Positions 9,603 through 26,400 of a DNA stretch of 64,000 bases are shown here, one piece after another. The first letter of the stretch is position 1, and each line of letters starts with the position of its first letter. The notes beneath the pieces were generated by a model, which searched no databases, was not told the DNA's origin, and worked only from the letters and a program-made list of their open reading frames with translations. A program made the position numbers and the translations under genes. The stretch comes from Berberis thunbergii (taxonomy: Eukaryota; Streptophyta; Magnoliopsida; Ranunculales; Berberidaceae), in the NCBI GenBank assembly GCA_003290165.1, contig QNQO01000832.1, positions 1-64,000 of the forward strand, given 5' to 3'.

Positions 9603-12600
9603 ATGCAGACACCCAAAGCAAGGTTATTTCTATTTTCTTTCTCATATTTGTATTTTCATTCCCTTCACTTGTTCTTTCTTGTGTTTTTGTGAGATTGCGG
9701 AAGCCTTATTGTCGTTAAGGAGGCGAGTATGATGGATGGGTTGTTTACATAACTTAGCACATTTTGTTTATTTATTTGATCCTCTTGTGGGTTCTTCTAT
9801 GTGATTGTGAACTGGGAATTTAACCATCCCATGAGCTTTAGTTATTTTCGTTTCATGTTCATTTCGACTCATCTTATTTACTCCTTTGGGGTTTTGCTGA
9901 TATAGATATAAAAGTCTTATTTCTGTTATCATTTGAATTCCAAGTTTTGGGTTTCGCAATTAAGTTCCTTGATGATTTGGATTATTTGTTTACTGTCTTG
10001 AATTGATTTTATCAAAAAAAAAGTCTTGAATAGAGAACTTGAAGAGTAATCAGTGTAGTGATATTGACACTTCAAATGAATTTTGGTTTCTTCACCAGTT
10101 TTAAGCAATATCTAATCAATGGAAGCAATAATGTTTTATTCAGATCCCACTAAAAATAATTCAACAATAATGTACCATTATCGTTTCACAAAATATTCAT
10201 ACTATTATTTACATTATAACATATGGTTTTGTGCTTTATCCCTTTTCTTTGCTCATTTTTTTATTTAGAATATGCAGTGGGAAGGGAAGATAGAGGTGAA
10301 TGAAAGGTATCTTTGTCCACAATGTACAACTAGAGGGCATGTGAATATTCAATCGGCAGTCTGCCTTTTGCATGGGCAAATGTTTAATTAACATCTAAAT
10401 TGTGATTTTTTGCTTCAGTCCGGACAAATTGAAAGCATTTAATGGTTTTTTGTTCTAGTCAAGTTGCAGTTAGGTATTTAGCATGTTCTTGTGGTAGATC
10501 ACTTGATCTATATCCTTTTCTCAGATCCGGTCTAACTATGCATTAACTGATGAAGTGTAATTTCTTACCAAACCCGTAATTTTCAAAAAGTTAAATTGCG
10601 AAATTGGCATAATGCCAGGATGATTGTTGCTAGGCTTTGTATGACTCTGTAGGATTTCTTGTGTGCCTTGCTTACTAATATCGATAGTTTTGATAGCAGG
10701 CCTCTGGAGGTGCCTCAAAGGACATCCCCTGGCCAAACATCTTACCAACTCAAAATGAATGGATCAGAATCAGACTCATCAGTCAGTAGGACGTCGAAAG
10801 ATAGGAGTCCTAAAGTTGCTCGCAGGTCTCCCAAGAGTCCTGTACCTGAGGTGTGTAACCATAATAAGCACAACTTATGAGTAGGTGCATTAGGATGCTG
10901 CATAAATTTGTTAACTTGCTGACCTTAACAAAGTTTTTCTCCTACGTCTGATTGAACTATATACGTGAATGTGATTCATGTATGAAGAGAGAAACAAGTA
11001 CAATGAATCAAGAAATGGAGTAATTTCTAAAATCTAGCATCTCAAAGAAATGATGAGAAAATGTTTTTTTTTTTTGTAGAAACAGTGTTTTTAACCTTCC
11101 AATTTTCTTTCCTGATTAAGGTGGTTGTAAATATGTATTTCCTTGTTTTATTTATTCCTGGATGATGTAATAATTTTGAATTTACATGGTATCACTAAAT
11201 TTGAAAATCTTGTGTCCGAATGGAGCTTATTATCCATTTGAAAACTTTGCCCTTTCAACGAAATTAAGGTTATTTCTCTAGCAAAGATCTTTAGTTCGGA
11301 AAAAAAATATATAATTCTGGATTTTAGGTATTCTTTTCTAAATATTTTGTTTTGTTAATCTGGTCTTATGTCGTTGATTGGCCTATTTTTTATTTAGCTT
11401 TTTATTTCCTTTTTTTTACTCCACAGCAGAGGAAGCGTCCAGGAAGGGTGTCTGAAGTGGAATCTCAGCTTACCCAGCTTCAAGAGGATCTGAAGAAAGC
11501 AAAGGACCAGCTCAGTTCGTCTGAATCCTGGAAGAGAAGTGCACAACAGGAGGCTGAAGAGGCCAAAAGACAACTGATAGCAACAAATGCGAAACTTGAG
11601 GAGTCGCAGCGCCAGCTTTTGGAGCTATCTTCATCCGATGATGATCGGCTACAGGAGCTGCGTAAGATCTCTCAAGAGCGTGATAGAGCATGGCAATCAG
11701 AGCTTGAGGCTCTGCAAAATCAACATTCAATTGATTCAACCACTCTCGTATCAGCCAGGAATGAGATTCAGAGGCTCAAGGCTCAGCTGGAAATGTTTGC
11801 CGACTCTGAGGCCACTGAGAGCGAGCGTGCAGAAACAGCAAATGCGGAGCTGCAGAGCTTGAAATTAGAGCATGCAAAAGCTCTTTCTCTAGTTGACAGG
11901 ATGAAAAGTGAGCTTGATGACTGCAAAGAATCTGAAGCTCAAGCTAAAACATTGCTCAGCCAAACCCTATTGCGGTTGGAAAAATCTAACACAGTGGGCA
12001 CAGTGTCCTCAGATGGTCTCAAGGCCATGGAGGGTGACAGCCATTTGGTTTCAGAGCTGGAACAGTCAAGAGCACAAATCAGTTCACTCGAAGAACTTGT
12101 GCGTACACTTCAGACAAATTTAGCCAATGCTGGAGGGAACAGTTTTGAAGAATTGAATATGCTCAAGTCAGAGCTGAGTTCCACTAAGTTAGAGATGGAA
12201 AAGTTGAAGTCTGCGCTGGAGATGGCTGAGATTAAGTACCAGGAAGAACAGTCTAGGAGCACAATGCATATTAGAAACGCCTATGAATTGATGGAGCAGA
12301 GGAAGTCCGAATCAACTGAGAGGATAGTTGAGTTGGAGGAAACACTAAGGAAAGCTGAAGCAGATATTGAAGTGTTGAAATCAAATCTGATTGACAGGGA
12401 GGCTGCATTGCAGAATATTTCACGGGAATACACAAACTTATCTAAGCAGGATGAGAAGAATGTAGCAATGCATAGAATGTTTGAACTTGAAAAGGAAATG
12501 GAGAAGTTGAATACCAACTCGATGGCTAAGGAGACAGAGTTGCAGTATATATCTGAGGAAAATGACGCGCTGAAATCAGAAATCAATAACAAGGAGACCG

Positions 12601-13031
12601 AACAAGCTATAATCAATAGTGAGGCCATTACTGAGGCAGAGATTGTGAAGGTTGCTGAGCAGGAGGCTTTGATGAAATTTGATAATTTGATAGAGGAAGC
12701 TAATAAGAGTAGCAAAAGGGCCAGATGGGTAACTGAGCAGCTGGAGGCAGCACAAGCGACCAATACGAAATTGGAGGGTGAGTTGAGGCGGCTAAAAGTG
12801 CAGTCGGACCAGTGGAGAAAGGCAGCCGAAGCAGCAGCTGCAATACTTTCAACAGAAGATAATGGGAAGTTTGTGGACAGATCAGCGTCATTTGATAGCA
12901 ACTACGATTCTTCTACTACTGGGAAGATGAGTTCACCTTATCCTCTTGATGTAGATGATGACTCACCCAAGAAGCATAACAACAACATGCTGAAGAAGTT
13001 CGGAGTTTTGTGGAAGAAGGGACCAAAGTAA
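9603..13031 (+). CDS. ICR/RIP-type interactor of constitutively active ROPs
   Basis: The coding exons are 9603-9622, 10700-10850 and 11427-13031, giving 591 residues; phases join without a break. The first exon is only MQTPKA plus two bases. The protein then has a Ser/Arg-rich basic stretch ([15 protein letters not shown], about 31-45) and a long coiled coil from [19 protein letters not shown] to about residue 500. The family signature [10 protein letters not shown] lies at about 519-528, and the conserved C-terminal tail is [20 protein letters not shown] proteins are plant-specific scaffolds that bind active ROP GTPases through the QWRKAA motif and affect polarity, microtubules and vesicle traffic. 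The length matches the longer members (about 580-590 residues) rather than short ICR1. A 5' leader intron probably ends at the AG near 9550, with an upstream leader exon around 8470-8720 in a CT-rich stretch. A broken relative lies at 41789-43450. Confidence 0.92.
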
Positions 13032-15010
13032 CAGATACGTGAATGCATGGTAACTATAATAATTGCAGTTCTTCAAATGTGATTGGAAGCAACTCTTGAT
13101 TGTGATAATACTTTCAACTCATGTTTTCTTGACAAAACAACTTGTTGGAGTTGCTTCCTGACTCACTCGTACGACTTTATTTTACTCGTAATCAATATGT
13201 TTCATCTTGAATACCCTTCCTCTTTGTCAGGTTTATTATGTAAGCTGCGGTAATCTAGTTTTGTGCAGATCTCGTGTATAGGTTAAGTTGTGAGATCTCC
13301 CGCAGACGCCACATGGTTACCCTTTGTCTGTAATGCCTTTTTATTTGAACTATATGAAGCAGTTGTTCTTCCAGTGGCACAATACCTTGTATACACTTAA
13401 TCATGAAGAAATTGATGCGTTATGCACCATTCAGTTGTTTGATATCTTTCTTACTCTTGCACCACATGTATCGTTAAGTTCTATTTAGGTAAAAAAAAGT
13501 AGAAGGAATTGGGTGCAAAAGTTGAAGACAAGGATATACCACCTGATTGGCAGTATTTGAGTTGGATGATTATTTGAGCGTCTCAAGGGATATCAAATTG
13601 ATGATACATTGAATTGTCACCTGATCGCTAGAAATGGTAGTTACGAATAAAATAATTTGTGGCAGGAATCACTCCTTCAAGGACGCACCATATTTAAGAG
13701 ATGAACGTTATAAAGGATATAAGTCATGGTGGAAATCATTCCCCAATGACAATCTCAATTATGAAATGACTGTTACAAAGGAGATAAGTTGTGTCAGGAA
13801 TCACTCCTTCAATAACACATTTCAATGAAGGAGGAATACATTATAATAAACGTCAAGAAAATTACTTATAAAGCCTAATTTTTATAATTATAAATCGTAT
13901 AAGTCCTTTACAATTGAAAGCCGCCTTATAAAAAATTTTGTAAGGGACTTTGTAATTTTTTACAAGTGCCCAAGAATTTTTATAATTTCAAAATGTCTAA
14001 TTTTTGTAATTCAATTCTATTGAAAGCCACACACCTAAATCATGACTAAAAGATATGTAAAAAGACAAATATACCCATATTCCTAAACATATGACGTGTC
14101 GTTGTTATTTATGTATTCAAATTCTGGTTACATGGAAACGAGCGAAATATGCAATTTTAACACAATTTGATAATTTTTTCAAAGTTGTTTCATGTCATTA
14201 AAACACATTGATCGATTCTTGCTGGGTAATCTGGATGTAAAAAAATATAAAAATTTAGAAGTAAACTCATGATTGGTTATTAGAATGTGATTTGATTTTG
14301 AAAATTGTTTACTTAATAAGATTAAGAATGTTTTTCTGGTATTTTAAACCATAGGTGGTTTTGTAATTTTTAATAGTCTTTAATTATTAAAAATAAGCAT
14401 TTTGAGACATTTTCAATTGTTAGAGTATGATGTGGTTTATATTATAAAAAAAATAGGTCTTATAAGTCATTTTTCCATAAACATCCCCTTCATTGCGATA
14501 TTTGAGCTTAAGTCGTGCATATAGTTGAATGCACTCATTATATAAAGTTAAAAAGAATTTATGAGAAAAACATTTCATCAACACAATGCAAATTTACTTG
14601 AACTATACTCTGTCCAAATTTAGTCTTTTCCTATAGATTAATTGACTTAAACATTAGAGTGTCTTGAACCACTAAAAATGTGAACTTGTTTTACAAGTCA
14701 GATCTCTAGGAGACCGAATTTGGACGCATCATAAACCATGCCCTAAGATATTTTAATCTCATGATGTTGTTGCATGCAAAAATGAATAACTATTGTCAAG
14801 GCAGATTGTTGGCTTGGAAGCTCCGCTGCGGGCGCTCCTCAAGTGTTTAAGGAGGAGGGGCAAAAATATATTTTCGCCCCTCCCAGACAGCAAATCAGGC
14901 CGATTTTCCCAAGCCAACTAGAATTACTCATAATAGATATTGATGTTATTCAATAATTCAAATTTCAAATTCAGCCCCAACCAACCGAATTCGTCTCGGG
15001 CCTTCTGGCT
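13032..15010. other. Intergenic, 3' UTR then AT-rich spacer
   Basis: The 3' UTR of the ICR-like gene probably fills the first few hundred bases. At 13634-13828 two imperfect copies of a block ending GTCAGGAATCACTCCTTCAA lie about 125 bp apart; this looks like a decayed repeat, not a gene. At 14815-14935 is a foldback repeat ending CCAACTAGAATTACTC, related to 1322-1482. Confidence 0.5.
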
Positions 15011-15020
15011 TATTTTTCCA

Positions 15021-15140
15021 AGCCCAAATAAAGCCCAACTCATGCTGTGCCCTAATCGTGAGGACACAACCGTGAATATCCCAAAATCCGCAGCTTTTCT
15101 GTCCATCAAGTACGATATAAGTTGACAAAGCTAGGGTTTT
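15021..15140 (+). promoter_or_regulatory. Site II and telo-box elements of the RPS23 promoter
   Basis: Two AGCCCAA motifs (the complement of TTGGGCT, site II type; 15021-15027 and 15032-15038) are followed by a telo-box-like CTAGGGTTTT (15131-15140), about 105 bp before the start codon. This pairing is characteristic of promoters of plant ribosomal protein and other growth-linked genes, where TCP factors bind site II. Motif-level evidence only. Confidence 0.7.
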
Positions 15141-15242
15141 GTTTTCCTCTGTTGCCGTAAGGAGTTGTCTCGTCCTCCTCTCTGAAAGCTCTCGAGCTCT
15201 TCCTTCACAGTAGCAGTCGTCCAAGACCTCCATCTCTCAACC

Positions 15243-16718
<1,476 letters not shown>

Positions 16719-17242
16719 ATTTATCCGTTGTTATTGTCACCTTAGATGATGTTTTCATTGATGATATTTGCGACTCTATAGTTGAGATTAATTTTGTGAA
16801 CTATTTCTTTTCTGCAGCAGTTACTATAAGAAACTTAGGCTCTGTCTTTGGTGTGAAGTTCCTTCGACAGCCCCTTACTTTACCTTTGATTTAATTGTCA
16901 ATGAAATGTCAGTAAATCAGTCAATCATGTTTAAGCTGTAGATTCTGCATTTGTAGTTAACCAAGTGTTTGGGTTGTCTAGTTTAGTTTGTTGTTTAGAT
17001 TATTTGGAATGATCTATGTGTTGCTGATTGCTCATGGATTTGCCACGCCACAATTTGTTAGCAGCAGCAATTGGTACACATTTAACATTGGCTGCTACCA
17101 TTTCTTCCTTCACTTCCTGTAGAAAGGCTCTTGCAATCTTGTGTGTGTAAATGTACTTTATGAATCTTTATTTTAAGGAAAGTAGTCTAAAATATAATTT
17201 CAAATATTTTCTACACAACTAATTTCTAACGATATGTTTTTA

Positions 17243-17428
17243 TAATCAGGTTTTGTAACCATGGTGATGTGGCGTGATTTCAAGAGAATGATGAAATCCT
17301 TTAAGTGTTTGGGTATTTTGATGAAATTTTCGAACTGTTTGGGTATCTCGAGATTGTAAAAAATTTCTTCAAACGATCTCACATCATTCCGATTATAAAA
17401 CATGGTTGTAAAACCTGGTTTTCTAGTC
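17243..17428. mobile_element. GATGYGRC-type MITE
   Basis: The left end AATCAGGTTTTGTAACCATGGTGATGTGGC pairs with the right end AACATGGTTGTAAAACCTGG as an inverted repeat. The shared core TTTAAGTGTTTGGGTAT and the CTCGAGATTGT phrase match sister copies. It is one of at least seven copies in the window. No unambiguous target duplication was seen. Confidence 0.75.
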
Positions 17429-17439
17429 TCACTCAATTT

Positions 17440-17610
17440 CTAAAGAGCTTTGCTAGAGTCGAGGGAGGAAGCGAACCACTCATCTGCTTCGAGATGAGCA
17501 TATTGGCTTTGAGATACGTAATATCACTCTTCTCAAGGCGAATGGGTGTCTTCTATCCATCCCTCGCCCTTTTCCCTCGTTCCCTCCCTCAACCCCTAGA
17601 TTTTTCGATT
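17440..17610. repeat. Diverged relative of the hairpin MITE family
   Basis: It begins GCTAGAGTCGAGGGAGG and ends CCTCGTTCCCTCCCTCAACCCCTAG. The interior has TCGAGATGAG-like and CTCAAGGCGAAT-like opposed blocks. The arms pair only in part, so this is an older copy than those at 29222 or 38256. Confidence 0.5.
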
Positions 17611-18143
17611 TCTAAAATTTGTTTCTGTGGACAACTACTAATTTCTCTGTTCTCTCTTTCTCATAATAAAATACTGAAAAAATAAATGAACACAATTGCG
17701 TATTCTCCTGTAGATGTTTTTTATTTAAATATTTTGGGTTTCATTTTTCAGTGTTTTTGTTCATGCCTTGCATTTTCTCTGGAGTTTGTAGTTGCTTATG
17801 CAGAGAATAGATGAAGGAAAGAGATAGAGGAGAGAGAACAAGGAAAGAAAAGTTTGGTGAGAATGTTAGAAATTATTTTAAAGATTAGTTTCTTTAAATT
17901 TTGAGATTCATAAAATAGATTGGTTTAGCTATAATTAGATGACAATACCACGTTCAAGATTGCAAGACCCTGATTTACCAGGTCAACAAATTTGGAGTTG
18001 AAACGAATCACGGCCTTATAATAAATCCAGGAAAATGATTTTAGGGAAAATTTTAATATCAGATAAATGAAGTGTATCCTCACCCTTGAAATTGTCAAAT
18101 GGTGTCATCCAAACTAAGCATGTCTTCGTGTTGAAATTAAGGA

Positions 18144-18312
18144 ATCAGGTTTTGCAACTATGTTTTATAACTAGAATGATGCGACATCGTTAGAGTTAGA
18201 GGAGGTTTTTTAAACCTTCAAGATACACAAAAGCTCTATTGAGATTTCATCATTATTTCAAGATCACGCCACGTCATTCTAATTGCAAAACATGGTTGCA
18301 AAAACCTGATTT
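18144..18312. mobile_element. GATGYGRC-type MITE, best-preserved ends
   Basis: The terminal inverted repeat is readable over about 45 bases: GGAATCAGGTTTTGCAACTA ... AGAATGATGCGAC on the left against CACGTCATTCTAATTGCAAA ... GGTTGCAAAAACCTGATTTC on the right. It is closely related to the copy at 18563, 250 bp downstream. Confidence 0.8.
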
Positions 18313-18562
18313 CTTAGCATTTTTGTTTACAAATTCTCCATTTCTATTCGCAATAATATGGATCCTTACATGGCCTCTTTTTTATGTTTTTTCTTTTTTT
18401 TTCCCAATACAAATATCGTTAATTTTTTACCCATTGAATCATTAAACTCACCTTATAAACAACAACAAAAGTGTATCAATATCTAAACCATCAAATTATT
18501 TAGTAAAAGAATTCATTAAATGAGAGTTGAGGGTACTTGTTGAGCAATGAGTATTGAGACTA

Positions 18563-18706
18563 GGGAATCGGGTTTTGCAATCGAGATGATGTGGCATCAT
18601 CAGAAGAGTTTTTTACAACCGCGAGATATACATAAACACATTGAAGATTTCATCATTCTTTCAAGATTACGCCACATTATTCTGGTTACAAAACCTGATT
18701 TTCTAG
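18563..18706. mobile_element. GATGYGRC-type MITE
   Basis: The left end is GGGAATCGGGTTTTGCAATC followed by GATGATGTGGC; the right end is GCCACATTATTCTGGTTACA then AAACCTGATT. The internal core ATACATAAACACATTGAAGA is shared with the copies at 41137 and 59976. An internally deleted relative, lacking most of the left outer arm, lies at about 19612-19720. Confidence 0.75.
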
Positions 18707-18719
18707 CATTTTTGTTTTT

Positions 18720-19700
18720 TCATTGAAGATGAAAAATGAGCCTGTAAGTATGTTGTACGTGGGGCAAATTCGGTGTAAAGTGCATTATGTGGGATGAAAC
18801 AATCAATTTACAAGTGCAAAACACTCTAACCCGATATTTGCCCAACATACTAAATATTTTCATTTTAGTTGATTTTTGTAAAAAACCAATCCCGTTCCGA
18901 AAGCTTCAACTTATGCCGAACCTTTTGATATATGAAATGAAAATGTTTACGTGAGACCAAGTACAACGATATCATAAACATGAAAAAAGTCTCTAAAAAA
19001 CCAGAGTGAGTTTTAATATTCCAAGGAGTGTGCTTTCGTTTGGTCCTCGTGGATTTGGGATTGATTTTGATAAGTAGCAAATGTTGAGGATTTGTAATTA
19101 TGGTTTGCAATTTGGCACGAACCGCCAACCCGACTTGAAGCCCACCTGTTATAAACGGTTAGGGTTGAGGCTTCACGGGTTTTGAGTCATTTTGGACTAG
19201 TTTGCCAAGCACGTCAAGTTAAATGGCTGAGTTAGGGTTGAGTTTGTGTAAGCCGTTTTGACCTATATGAGCCTATAAGTAATAAAATTGGTAAAACTAT
19301 ATTATATATCTCCTTATTTTTTGCTAATTAAGAAATGATTTTAACATGATCAAATTATTAATCACATAAATCTTTATAAAATTAAGAAATAATTGATTTA
19401 ATATTTTACTTAAATAGATATTTTTCATTATAGTTTGGAATGAAGGAATTTATAATAGGTATTAAATCAAATATTTCTTGATTTGTTATTTTCCCTTCAT
19501 TAATTAGAGGTAAATTTCCTTGGTTATATCATCATTAAAATGAAAATAAATTTTATTTCGCATAAATCAATCATGATTTGCCAGATCATAAACAAACTCA
19601 AAAATACTAGAAAATCAAGTTTTGTAATCAGTGTGACATAACGTGATCTTAAAAGATTGATAAAATTTTCAAAATATTTATATGTATCTACATCATCCTA
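18720..19700. other. AT-rich intergenic spacer
   Basis: No gene seen. About 19100-19270 contains Gly/Pro-codon-like CCAACCCGACTTG and AGGGTTGAG phrases that resemble subterminal repeats of hAT elements, but no ends were found. About 19612-19720 is a partial GATGYGRC-type MITE. Confidence 0.4.
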
Positions 19701-20490
19701 CATGCAAAACTGGCTAAATGTGTGATATCACTAAGTCACATAATCAAACCCAACCGACCCCATCTAAGTGGGAGGGATTAAGGGATAAAAAAAAAAATAT
19801 GTCCCATTGCTAGCCCTACTTAAAGATATTAAATTAAAATTTTTTTTGGCAGAACAACTAGGATCCCCTTAGAAACCAGGAATCAACGGGACACTTTTGT
19901 TATGAAACCAGGAATCAAACAAAAACCATGCACTGTTGAAATACCAATAGAGGTGTGACTTAGCAAACTGTTTTGGCAAAAACAATGTACTGTTATTTCT
20001 CCGTGGAAGCCACTTGAAATAATTTTTCACACAAAAGTACAAAACAATGTATATGCAAAACTGATCAAATGTGTGGTTACTTAGTGGTTGAGCAGTGACA
20101 GATGATATCACTAAATTATAGAGTCGAACCCAATCGACGACGTTTGGTACGAGGGGTTGAGGGATAAAAAATAAATTCCTACATGCAAAACCTGTCGATA
20201 CAAAAGTGTCCCATTGCTGGCCCTACTTAAAGATTATATATATATATATATATATTTTTTTTTTTTTTGGCTGAACAACTGGGATCCCCTTAGAAACCAG
20301 GAATCAATGAAACACTTTTGTTATGAAACCATGAATCAAACAAAAACCATGCACTGTCGAAAAACGAATAGAGGTGTGAATTAGCAAACAGTTTGGCAAA
20401 AACAATGTACTATTATTTCTCTCTGGAAGACACTTGTAATAATTTCTCACACAAAATGAGACACGCGGCACTGAGTCTTGTGTATAAATA
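19700..20490 (+). promoter_or_regulatory. ADH1 upstream region: tandem duplication with clustered anaerobic-response GT motifs
   Basis: A segment of roughly 400 bp is present twice, about 19720-20060 and about 20080-20455. Each copy ends with a block containing GGATCCCCTTAGAAACCAGG and CACTTTTGTTATGAAACCA. Each copy carries three AAACCA motifs, the complement of the TGGTTT GT-motif of the anaerobic response element: 19873, 19905, 19923 and 20294, 20326, 20344. A TATA box, TATAAATA, lies at 20483-20490, about 105 bp before the start codon. In other plants these motifs mediate hypoxia induction of ADH1. SINE-like A- and B-box sequences (TTAGTGGTTGAGC, GAGTCGAACCC) occur near 20085-20130, so repeats may have seeded the duplication. 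Confidence 0.7.
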
Positions 20491-20592
20491 TAGCCTTTCT
20501 CTTAACCCAATTTTATCACAATTTCACATAGTCTCACTGAGAAGAAAAAAGAAGAAGAAGGATTAGCAAGGATCATCATCAAATTATTAGAG

Positions 20593-22515
<1,923 letters not shown>

Positions 22516-23422
22516 AGTCGAGTTTGCTTGTTTTCGTTAGTTCATAATGGAAGTATCGCTTTATATGTAAGGAGGCATTTTATTCTGTTGTTGTTCTCTG
22601 TTACTCAGGTTGACATAAATCCTAGCAACTTGTAAAACTTAGAAATCGATGGTTTTTTCTCCCTTTCTTGCAAGCAATTGTGCCTCTACTCTATTTAAAG
22701 CATTCCTGAGCTAAGTCAGACTAATCATGAAATCTTCTTCAGTCCTCCACAAAACCAACATAATTTAGTAAACTTGTTAAAGCAATTGAACAAACCTGCT
22801 ACCGGGAATGTTGGGTTAACAAAAAACACTCGTATTTGTCCACGAATTTGTGAGATAACCCCACTGTTGTCATATAAAGTTCATCAACAGATACAAGAAC
22901 TTGGACAGAATTAGGTCTAGAAATGCAAAGTGAAGTAGGATGAATGACTCTGAATAAATAAAACATAGCATGGATCAAGCACTTAGATCCATGCCGTTTT
23001 GTACAAATTTATCAACTCGGACAGTACATTTCTCTTAATATAGCAAACCCTGCATGCACTCTCTCTGGACGCTTTGTTCATCAACAGAACCTTGCAACAG
23101 AGAATTGTCCTAGCAACATGGGATGCTAACACGAGCTTTTGGTAAATATCTGATCTATAGCTTCATGATTCGAGTACATGTATGATGTATCACTTCTATA
23201 GGATCCTGCATAACGAAGTAGCATATGTTATCTCTCCATTCAATGTGTTCAGCACAGCTTCCATTGTGATAGAGGTAACTTAAATCCCACTGAAAATATC
23301 AAACTTGTAGCCTGCTAAAGTGGCCATTGAAAGCACATACTATTTTACTAGTGTTTTAAAGAATATCAAAATATCAGTCAGTTTAGTAACTCAAAATTTG
23401 CTTACCATGAAGAAACAACAGT
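22516..23422. other. Convergent 3' UTRs of ADH1 and the Ser-rich gene
   Basis: No further coding frame. ADH1 (+) and the next gene (-) converge here. TTATTCTG and AATAAA-like signals (about 22955-22961, AATAAATAAAAC) could serve polyadenylation on either strand. Confidence 0.5.
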
Positions 23423-26400
23423 TTATTGCGCACCAGAAGACCCAGTACAATTGGAAGAAGTAAGCTTGGCTGCCAACGGACTCTTTGGGCTTGCTACATT
23501 GTCCACACTGTTAGAGGAAGACGAAAGTGTACCACATTTCGAAGTATCTTCCGCCAAATCCGTCTGACCATGAGCAAAAGCTTTTTTAGAATCTAGAAAT
23601 TCTAACTTTGGATCACCTGGAATATTTGTCATATCAACATCACACTGAGAAAAAGAGGAACTATTTTTTTCACTGAGTCCATTCTTTTTTAGATCTATGG
23701 TCCCCATATGTCTGGTCAAGCATTCAACTTGATTCTCTATGCTCAATGAATTCTCCTTCTCATTGCTTTTACAAAGTGGATTAATTCTATTGTCAAGATC
23801 ATTTTCACCATTTATAGGCATTTCATCTGATCTCTTAGAAGAGTTCATGTTGTCATGATCATCACAAGAGCTTGCTTTATTAGAGTTCTGAGACGTGTCT
23901 TCCTTGGCAGGATTGTCCTTGAGAGACTTTATCAAAGCCAACTCATTGCTTTCAGTAATCATGCCACTTATACAAGCTCCTTGATCACCATTCTTTACTT
24001 CATCAGAAAAACATACCAAACTGCCTCTGTCAACTTTAGTGAGCTCCATTACGTGATCCGCTCTTCCAGTTCCGAGGGACCCATCATCCTGAGAAAGTGA
24101 GGGACTATTTTTGCAACCGAGCTCTTCTTCCTTACTAAGGTCTATCATCCCCATTTGCCTGCTCAAACAATCAACTTGGTTCTCATTTCCTTTTTCATTG
24201 CTTTTACGAATCGAACTGAGCTGACTCTCAAAATCACTTTCACCATTTATAGGTTCACCACCTGATACCAAATCTGGCTCCTTAGATATGTTTACATTGC
24301 CAGTGTCACAGCCAAAACTGGGTAAGGTAGACTTCTGAGATATGTCTTCCTTGGTAGGAGTGTTGCTAACAGACTTCATATGAACCATGTCCCTGCTTTC
24401 AGTAACCACAACATTCTTAAACTCCTTTTGAAAACCATTTCCCACTTCGTTTGACAAAGAAAGTGAACTGTCTTTATCCATTTTAGTCACTTCTCTTTTC
24501 CCATCCTTCGGGCGACTACCCTTGTTAGTGTTGAGAGATGCATGATCTTTTGGCGATATGCCAGGTGATTTTTCTCTTGTCCTTGAAATAGCAGACACCT
24601 TAGGCATGGCATTGGATAATTCTCGAATCTGGGCAACAGTGGTAGGCTTCACGCTTGGAGCAGAATGCGGCACTCTAGCCAAATGTTGATCGGAAATGTT
24701 GCTACCTGTCCCAGTCACAATTCTTGCAGGTTGATGCCTACCAGGCTTTGCTTTAACAGTCCCACCAATACTTCCAGTACCATGTTTTGGTATACCACTT
24801 CGAGCTCCAGAATGAAATTGCAAACCGCTTTCAGAAGTCTGAACTACAGATTTTTCCTGTCCACAAATAAAAAACCTGACTTTTAACAAGATGGAACATC
24901 CTGACGTATTACAAAACGGGGTAATAAGAAACATTAATGTATGATGACTATAGGATAACAAAACACACCGCATCAAAAAAGCCAATCTTTGGTGATGGCA
25001 TCCGAAGGCCAGACGGTTTAGAGCTTCTTGAAGCATTGGTAGATGATGGATGAGAAAGTGCACCAGCGTCTGGACTTCTCTTTGTAAATTGACTTGAAGA
25101 CTTAGTTCTTTCATATCCAACACAAGGTTGAACATGTTGAAGGTTCTGCAAATCCGATACTTGAATGATGTCTCTTTCTAAAGAGAAACCTTTTCGAGGC
25201 AAATCTGGGCTCTTCTTTGAACTGGTGGAGAGTTGATTAGCAGTAGAAGTTGATGACGATGATTCTGAGGACCAGCCATCAACAGAACTAGCAGATGATA
25301 TGCTTGAAGTGGTCTTCGTAGTAGACTTCAAATACGTCATAAGACGAGAATTTATAGACTCAGCATTACTTCTTGATGCAACCATTGGTGGGGTTTTGAC
25401 AGCTGGTCGTGCAGCTTGATTAACATCTCTAGAAAATGTTTTGTTTTTCAATTTCATAGGAGATTTACTGGTAGAATCTGAAGATGAGCTACCAGGTCTA
25501 TTATGTGGTGAACAAGAAGCCGCTGACTCAATATTGGAGATAGAATGAGAACTTGAATAAGATCTGGGAGAAAGAGACCTCGGGGTGACAGAAAGAGAAC
25601 TGGAAGAAGATTTTGGAGACTTGGACCTCGGGGTGACACCTGAATCACCTACACCAGCTTTCCTGGGTACAACATTAGGACCCCCTTTACCTGATCAATA
25701 TATTTGTCACCAAAACAAAACATGTTTCATTAGTGAAATAAAGCAAGTGGTGGGATGAACCAATTAGAACTGAAATACAAGGTAGACAGAGCAATTAGTA
25801 CTGAAATGCAAACATTCATGTGCGCGAGTCATTCTAAATTTGTGGTGATTCTATTTTACCTCTACCGGGTTTGGTAGTATTAGATTCAATTTTAGCACGG
25901 TTGGGAGCCAAAGAAGTCCTTTTAGTTGATGCCACTGAGATAGCATTAGCCTGGCTTGATATTTTGGGTGGCCTGTGTGACAAAGAGCTTGACTCCCCAC
26001 TTTTAGATGTGGCCTGGATGCAATATGTAATACCAAAATGATAGAAAAATGTCAGTTTGACAAAAACCTAATTCTGTCTAATAAATATATGTCCACATAA
26101 TTTTTGCTATTAACACTGCCAATGAATCAATTGAGAAAAACTATGCTATACTACTTAACAGATACATGCCTGTACAGCTTGTGGACGAACAGAAGCTTCC
26201 TTTGTGGTTTTCTCACCCTGTGTATTAATGCTTTGCCTCTTGGAAGCAAGCATCGGTTTCATCTGAAATATTGATAGTACAGAGCTGTAGAAATACTTCT
26301 ACAAATACTAACAGCAAAACTGAAGTAATGCTTTCAATGAACTTACTTTATTTCGAGAAGCAAGGTCCGTCTTCCTAGAAGCTGAAAGAAGAATTTCCAC

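Noticed and set aside
12281..12901. A 206-residue antisense frame inside the ICR-like gene
   Set aside because: Shadow of the coiled-coil coding strand; Ser/Leu-rich composition follows from the Glu/Lys codons opposite.
14958..15233. A 91-residue minus frame upstream of RPS23
   Set aside because: It covers the promoter and leader of RPS23 with its site II and telo-box motifs; no independent coding evidence.
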